Assembly: GCA_903857865.1 (NCBI GenBank)
Contig: CAIOGO010000008.1
Coordinates: 1 to 64,000, forward strand
Reading direction: 5' to 3'
Length of the DNA stretch: 64,000 nt
DNA from: an uncultured bacterium
GTDB lineage: Bacteria > Bipolaricaulota > Bipolaricaulia > UBA7950 > UBA9294
The notes beneath the pieces were generated by a model. The model saw only the letters and a program-made list of their open reading frames with translations. It searched no databases and had not been told where the DNA came from. Positions 58,926 through 64,000 of this stretch are shown here, piece after piece. Position numbers and translations under genes: made by a program. Every line of letters begins with the position of its first letter. The stretch's first letter is position 1.

Positions 58926-61900
58926 ATGACGGGCGGCGATGCAAGGGTTGACAGCGTAAGAGCGTTTCGTGCCGGCCACGAGTATCACGAGGCTTGGACG
59001 GTGAGTCTAGCACTGCAGCTCTTGCAGCTCTTGCGGCCGGACGATGACCTTGTCGCGATTGCTGTCGAAGGGCTCTCTCCGGTCGATCAGGCTCGCGCCT
59101 CGGCGCGAGCCATGGAAATAGCGGACCTCACGCTCTACTACGGCGATGGACCGAGCTTCGAGGAGGCTTCGCGCGTCCGCGTTGTTCAGTTCAAGTACTC
59201 CGTAGCCGACAGTGACACGGACTTCCGGGCAAGCCACGCGAAGAAGACTATCGAGAAGTTCGCAGTGACATACCGCGAGGGTCTTGAGAAGTACGGCGCT
59301 TCGGCTGTAGAAGAGAAGCTTGGCTTCCAGCTCATGACGAACCGGCCAATCTACGCACCGCTTCTCCGGGCGGTGGAAGCTATAGCCCAAGGACTCCCTC
59401 GAACAGGAGAGATCGCGGAGCAGGCGAGGCAGTTCAAGGCTCATGCGCAGATGCACGGAGCGGCACTTGCCGCATTCGCCGCGAAGTTCGAACTGAGCGG
59501 CCGTTCCGGAAGTCTTCAAGGGAAGAAGACGGAGGTCTCAACCTTGCTGGCTGACTGGTCGGCAGCGAGCGGCCAGGACCTCGTCGTCAGGGCGCGGCTT
59601 GGCGACCTGCGGGAGCTGGTTCGGGACAAGGCAGGCGAGAAGGGAGCTCCCCAGAATTGCATCACTCGAACGGACATCCTGGCAGTGCTTGGGGTGCACG
59701 ACTCTGATGATATGCTGCCATGCAAGTCGGCACTCTCAGACGTCGGGAGGGTCGTTGAGCGCCAGCAACTCACCGATGCAGTCACTCTGATCTCTTCCCT
59801 TACGATTCCGCTCGTGATCCACGGATGCGGAGGTATTGGCAAGACCGTGTTCATGTCCAGTCTTGCTGCGAAGCTTGCGGAGCGTGACGAGGTTCTCTTC
59901 TTCGACTGCTTCGGTGGTGGAGCCTATCGCGCCATAGACGAAGCAAGGCATCTGCCGCAGAGCGGTCTCATCCACATCGCGAACACGTTGTCGTTCCGCG
60001 GGTTATGTGAACCAATGCTACCTGGTAGTTCGGATGCGCGTTCGCTCATGCGAACGTTCAAGCGGCGTCTCATCCAGACTATCGCAACGATATCCAGAAC
60101 GGAACCGGGAAGAGAAGTGATCCTGTTCATCGACGCTGTTGACAACGCTGCAATCGTCGCACAGGAGCGCGGTGACGATTGCTTCCCAGTTCAGTTGCTC
60201 GAGAGCCTCAATGACAAGCCCATCCCAGGTCTGAAAGTCATCGTCTCGTGCAGGACAGAGAACAAGCCCTCGACGTACGCGAGATACCAGGAATTCGAGT
60301 TGCAGCCGTTCACCAGGCTTGAAACGAAAGCATTCTTGCGTGCTCGGCTCAGGACGGTCTCCGAGACGGAGATCAACGTCGCGCAATCGCGGTCCGGCGG
60401 CAATCCGCGTGTACTTGCCCATCTGGCCGCGGGCGAGCGCGGTCTGCTTGATCAGTCTGAGATCGAGAAGAAGGTCGAACTCGACGAGCTCATCCAGCAA
60501 CGGATTGACAACGCGGTCGACACAGCCATCAAACGTGGGTGTACGCAAGGCGACATCAATCGATTCTTGGCAGGACTGGCTGTTCTGCCCCCGCCCATTC
60601 CGCTTGACGAGTGTGCTAGCGCGCTTGGCACTGACGAGAGCGCGGTCAAGAGCTTCGTCTCAGATCTCTTCCCATGGCTGGAGCGATTCGACCAAGGCAT
60701 CATGTTCAAAGACGAGCCCACCGAGACGCTGATTCGCCAGGAGTACGCGTCTTCTCAAGAGCTTCTTCGCCGTGTCGCCGACAACCTGTTCGCACGCCAA
60801 GACGAATCGGTGTATGCAGCTCGTGCTCTTCCAGAACTTCTGTACCGGCTCGATGATGGCAAGAGGCTCTTCAATCTGGCATTCGATGGTCGGATTCCTG
60901 CGGCGATAACAAGCGCGGTAGGCAGGAGGAGCATCCGGTATGCTAGGCTCAGGGCCGCGACACTCCACGCTGCGGAGAAGCGCAATGCTGACGGGCTCGT
61001 GAAGCTGCTTGTGGAGCTGTCCACGGTCGCCGTCTCTGATCAGCGCGGGGCCACCTACATCCTCGAGCATCCCGATCTCGTCGTGGCCGCTAGGGACGCT
61101 GACGCGATGCGTCGGCTCTTTGAGACGCGCACCGGGTGGCCAGGGGCGCGTCATGCGAGGCTTACGATTGCCAATGCAGTTACCGGCGAATTCGAGGAGG
61201 CATCGCGCAACGCGTCCGCGGCCAGAGAATGGATCAACCACTACCGCAGTCAACCTGATCACGCAAGACAGAGGAACGATCACGGTCCGGAACGCCCGGA
61301 CATTGCTGCTATACCACTCCTCCTGATCTCGGAGAGCCGTGCGAAGAACGCAGCGAACTTCCTCCGCGGATGGCAGGACTGGTATGCATACGAAGTCTGC
61401 GAATGCGTATTCGAGTACTCCCGTCTGGCGCAAACGATCGGGACACAGTCGCCCCGCCGATTGTCTCGCTTTGTCGGTGAACTTGAGGGAATCGGACCGC
61501 TTGCGGCGGCCCTTTCTTTCTCGGAGATCGGAAGGCCAAGACGCAAGGACTTGGTTGAGAAGTTGGCGGGGCTCTGCCGCAAGAGAACGCAGCTCCGGAT
61601 CTCGGACAGCTTCGCACACAACGCGAGATACACCCTTCAGGACGGCCTTCGCAAGGCCGCCGCGATGGCCTTGGCGCTGGGGCTTGACGCACAGGCGTTG
61701 GCAATCGCAACGCGTGCTCCTCATCAACGCCCGCGAGTCTCATCGTACCGCGATGTCTTCTATCATTCGGATGTCTTCCCCTTCCTGTTCCACACGGCGC
61801 TCGTTGCCGCTGTGAAGGAGCAGCCTCTTCATGAGAAGGACGTCTTGCCTGCGGAGCTTGTGCCAGTCTGCTCTGCAATCCGCAAGAGCCAGGCAGGAAG

Positions 61901-64000
61901 CCAGTTCCGCGCCAAAGCGAAAGCGAGACTGCTCAAGAGCCCACAGAAGCAGCGCGCTGTGGAAGGGCAGGAGCCGCGCGCGCTGAGCTACGAGGAACGC
62001 CAACAGGCCGAGCATTACCTCGACCACCGCTTGGGACCGCTCCTGGCGATGGCGCGGGCACTGTCGGCCATCCTTGCAGCGTCTTCTGGCGTAGTCGACA
62101 GAGCCTTCTTGGATCTGCTAGGGGTGTGGAAGGATGCTCGAAAGAGCCACGATTCATATCGAAGTGAGAAAGCCAGTCGCTTCTTCGAGATGCTTGGCCT
62201 CGATGCGGCGCTCTTCGCGTTGTGGGCGCGTGGCGAGATCAGACCGGCATCTGTCGAATGCCTCCTCTCGACGATGCAGGACCAGGACGTTGGAGTCCAG
62301 TATCTCATCCGGCTCGTTTCGATTCTCGCAAGAAGACCTCACTTGCATGGTCTTGCTGGAGAGCTCGCGCTCAAGGCGCGCCAACATGTCGACACCGAGC
62401 AGGACGTGGATTCCCGCGCATCGCTCTTCGCCAGTCTGGGTCGGGCCATGCTTCCCGCCAGCATTGATGAGGCAGCCACCTACTTCCGCATGGGCCTTGA
62501 GCAGATGGATGCTATCGGTGCAGGGGACTATCGCTTCGTGCACGAGGTTCTCTCGTTCGCATCTGCGATCAAGGGCGGCGAGCTTGAGGATCGTGACGTT
62601 CTCACCCTGGAAAGCATCTGTGAGCTCAACATGGGTGAGGAGGCGGAGAAGTTCACCTGGGGAGTGTACGGGCAGGCCATGTCCAAGTGCTCCGGTCTCA
62701 GAGGCCTGGCGACTCTGAGCAGGTGGGACGATCGCTCTCGGATCGCACTTCGCAGTACGCTGCTGCCCTATCTCACTGCACTGGTCGAAGATGGAAAGCT
62801 TGCACCCGAGGATGCGCTCTCGCTCAATCATCTCGCTGCTCCCGCTGAGTACTGGGATAGCGGAACACGTGAGTTCGCGCGGGCCATCCGGGGCAAGGCC
62901 GGACCTGATCCGGAGGTTGTCTCTGAGCTCATCCAGCAATACGAGAAGAACAACCCAACAGCTCCGTGGGACGAGACCCTCCAGGCTCTTGCAGCCTTGG
63001 CGGAGGAAGCTTTCGGAGCATCTTCTGACACCGTCGGCCACCTCACCGCCGCTAGCGAGCGCTATGGCAGCACTCGTCATACGCTGAACGAATACGGAAA
63101 CTACAGCGGCGAGTCCGCATACAGAGAGCAGATGAGGGAGCGCGCGGACAATGAGCGGCAACAGGATCGCGCCAACGCAGAGAAGATTGGAGACGACGCC
63201 GATCCGACCGACAAGGCCTCGCTCTCTCGCGCAATCAGTGCTCTCAACGGACTGCAGTATGCCTACGACTTCAGGGCCGACTTCTTCTCCTCGATTCGCA
63301 CCAGAGTCCCATTTGCCGAACACGCCAGGTACATCCACAACCTCTGCGATCTGGAGCACCTGTCGCTCCACTGGAAGCTGGCGGAGCTAGCAGAGTGCAA
63401 GCAGGGGTGGGGAAGATCCTCTGCTGCTCTCGGTCCGGCCCTACGGAGTGAAGCCATTCCCCTGATCGGGCTCCACGCTGATGACCTTCTGGGCGAAACT
63501 CTCGCCGGTTCGCAGATTGCGGAGATCTCCAACCTGACTGGGACACCAAGTTATGAGCTTGTCCTCGAGCTCATCCGAGTCGCTGCAAGGCGAAGGAGAT
63601 CCGTCGCTGGTGCGGTCTGGCTTGCACTCGGCTCGTTTGTCTGTCCCCGTGCGAACGACGGCCAAGCTCGAGTCGCTCTGAGGCGCTTGCTCGGGAGTGA
63701 TGCTGCGAAGCTTGCCGAGCGCGGCGCCAGCGAACGTTGCTCGGGTGGGCCTTACCCCACAGGCGACGTGCCGACGGTCGCGGCGGGACTTGTATGGAGA
63801 GCACTTGGGTCACCCTGCGCAGAGACGAGGTGGCACGCTGCCCACAGTGTCCGATGCTTCGCAAGGTTCGGACGATGGGAGGTTGTGGATTCGCTCGTCC
63901 GCCATCTCAACTGTAAAGATGCTGGGCCATTTCAGGCACCCGAACTCGCGTTCTACTATCTGCACGCCAGGCTTTGGCTCCTCATCTCGCTCGCTCGGAC
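58926..64000 (+). CDS. Avs-like STAND NTPase with N-terminal PD-(D/E)XK (Cap4/DUF4297-like) nuclease, 3' end outside window
   Basis: One open frame of at least 1691 codons from ATG 58926 to the window edge, with no in-frame stop. N-terminal nuclease: AGHEYHEAWTVSLAL, Glu48 (AVEG), Asp67 (IADLTLYYG) and Gln88-x-Lys90 (VVQFKYS), the E-D-QxK spacing of PD-(D/E)XK enzymes. STAND core: Walker A GCGGIGKT (300-307), FFDCFGGGAYRAIDEARHLP, Walker B VILFIDAVDN (398-407), VIVSCRTE (Arg443) and the GGNP loop (491-494) before a winged-helix region. From about residue 600 the chain is a long alpha-helical array of TPR/HEAT-like type, the expected target sensor. Weak SD (AGAAGG, 14 bases upstream). Avs proteins sense phage proteins and then cut DNA; this role here is inferred. 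Confidence 0.85.
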   Translation, partial: MTGGDARVDSVRAFRAGHEYHEAWTVSLALQLLQLLRPDDDLVAIAVEGLSPVDQARASARAMEIADLTLYYGDGPSFEEASRVRVVQFKYSVADSDTDFRASHAKKTIEKFAVTYREGLEKYGASAVEEKLGFQLMTNRPIYAPLLRAVEAIAQGLPRTGEIAEQARQFKAHAQMHGAALAAFAAKFELSGRSGSLQGKKTEVSTLLADWSAASGQDLVVRARLGDLRELVRDKAGEKGAPQNCITRTDILAVLGVHDSDDMLPCKSALSDVGRVVERQQLTDAVTLISSLTIPLVIHGCGGIGKTVFMSSLAAKLAERDEVLFFDCFGGGAYRAIDEARHLPQSGLIHIANTLSFRGLCEPMLPGSSDARSLMRTFKRRLIQTIATISRTEPGREVILFIDAVDNAAIVAQERGDDCFPVQLLESLNDKPIPGLKVIVSCRTENKPSTYARYQEFELQPFTRLETKAFLRARLRTVSETEINVAQSRSGGNPRVLAHLAAGERGLLDQSEIEKKVELDELIQQRIDNAVDTAIKRGCTQGDINRFLAGLAVLPPPIPLDECASALGTDESAVKSFVSDLFPWLERFDQGIMFKDEPTETLIRQEYASSQELLRRVADNLFARQDESVYAARALPELLYRLDDGKRLFNLAFDGRIPAAITSAVGRRSIRYARLRAATLHAAEKRNADGLVKLLVELSTVAVSDQRGATYILEHPDLVVAARDADAMRRLFETRTGWPGARHARLTIANAVTGEFEEASRNASAAREWINHYRSQPDHARQRNDHGPERPDIAAIPLLLISESRAKNAANFLRGWQDWYAYEVCECVFEYSRLAQTIGTQSPRRLSRFVGELEGIGPLAAALSFSEIGRPRRKDLVEKLAGLCRKRTQLRISDSFAHNARYTLQDGLRKAAAMALALGLDAQALAIATRAPHQRPRVSSYRDVFYHSDVFPFLFHTALVAAVKEQPLHEKDVLPAELVPVCSAIRKSQAGSQFRAKAKARLLKSPQKQRAVEGQEPRALSYEERQQAEHYLDHRLGPLLAMARALSAILAASSGVVDRAFLDLLGVWKDARKSHDSYRSEKASRFFEMLGLDAALFALWARGEIRPASVECLLSTMQDQDVGVQYLIRLVSILARRPHLHGLAGELALKARQHVDTEQDVDSRASLFASLGRAMLPASIDEAATYFRMGLEQMDAIGAGDYRFVHEVLSFASAIKGGELEDRDVLTLESICELNMGEEAEKFTWGVYGQAMSKCSGLRGLATLSRWDDRSRIALRSTLLPYLTALVEDGKLAPEDALSLNHLAAPAEYWDSGTREFARAIRGKAGPDPEVVSELIQQYEKNNPTAPWDETLQALAALAEEAFGASSDTVGHLTAASERYGSTRHTLNEYGNYSGESAYREQMRERADNERQQDRANAEKIGDDADPTDKASLSRAISALNGLQYAYDFRADFFSSIRTRVPFAEHARYIHNLCDLEHLSLHWKLAELAECKQGWGRSSAALGPALRSEAIPLIGLHADDLLGETLAGSQIAEISNLTGTPSYELVLELIRVAARRRRSVAGAVWLALGSFVCPRANDGQARVALRRLLGSDAAKLAERGASERCSGGPYPTGDVPTVAAGLVWRALGSPCAETRWHAAHSVRCFARFGRWEVVDSLVRHLNCKDAGPFQAPELAFYYLHARLWLLISLAR

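Overview
The window is about 64 kb of GC-rich, gene-dense bacterial chromosome. The organism is diderm: two large exported proteins end in the terminal Phe typical of outer-membrane beta-barrels, and there is a PorV-like protein and a heptose-bisphosphatase. ATGA/GTGA overlaps, GTG starts and apparently leaderless or near-leaderless promoters are common. The gene mix (XRE-cupin-controlled multi-cofactor oxidoreductase, M42 peptidase, MoxR/BAT operon, T9SS-like C-terminal domain outside an obvious Bacteroidetes context) suggests an uncultivated deep-branching phylum, perhaps Bipolaricaulota-like. That assignment is inference; no 16S rRNA gene is present.

Layout. 0-5 kb: the 5' end of an oligopeptide ABC ATPase, two GNAT acetyltransferases (one probably a remnant), a DUF2318 cysteine-rich membrane protein and an exported protein. 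4.8-8.7 kb: an XRE-cupin regulator with a two-gene FAD/Fe-S dehydrogenase, preceded by a clear inverted-repeat operator. 8.8-13.9 kb: an M42 peptidase with terminator, then a TPP riboswitch heading thiN, three genes of a pyrimidine/thiamine-precursor ABC transporter and a methyltransferase. 13.9-18.7 kb: lipid kinase, mutL, an HTH protein, an HD hydrolase and a minimal tyrosine recombinase with a large inverted repeat upstream. 18.8-28.7 kb: a seven-gene MoxR/DUF58/VWA (BAT-like) operon. 28.7-36.3 kb: tRNA-Pro, dnaX-ybaB, a zinc-ribbon protein, a TPM protein, RNase P RNA, yugP-rpe-ribD, an HpnA-like epimerase and tRNA-Val. 36.4-44.8 kb (minus strand): a core operon metG-rplU-(prp-like)-rpmA-obg-nadD-infC-rpmI-rplT-folB-folK-rng. 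44.8-52.4 kb: an orphan MoaD-like protein, then a surface cluster (1311-aa propeller/barrel protein, PorV-like protein, frameshifted secreted subtilase) with a palindromic repeat array. 52.5-57.3 kb: a small hypothetical, a phosphohexomutase and leuS with an enlarged editing region. 57.3-58.6 kb: an intact gmhB sitting between two fragments that look like the ends of a second gmhB copy, with stem-loop repeats.

58.6 kb to the end: tRNA-Ala(GGC) followed by one very long open frame (at least 1691 codons, running off the window) encoding an N-terminal PD-(D/E)XK-type nuclease, a STAND NTPase core and a long alpha-helical sensor-like region. This is the architecture of Avs-type antiviral STAND proteins. 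Its position next to a tRNA gene and its more AT-rich codon use suggest horizontal acquisition. This is the strongest candidate in the window for a little-described biological system.
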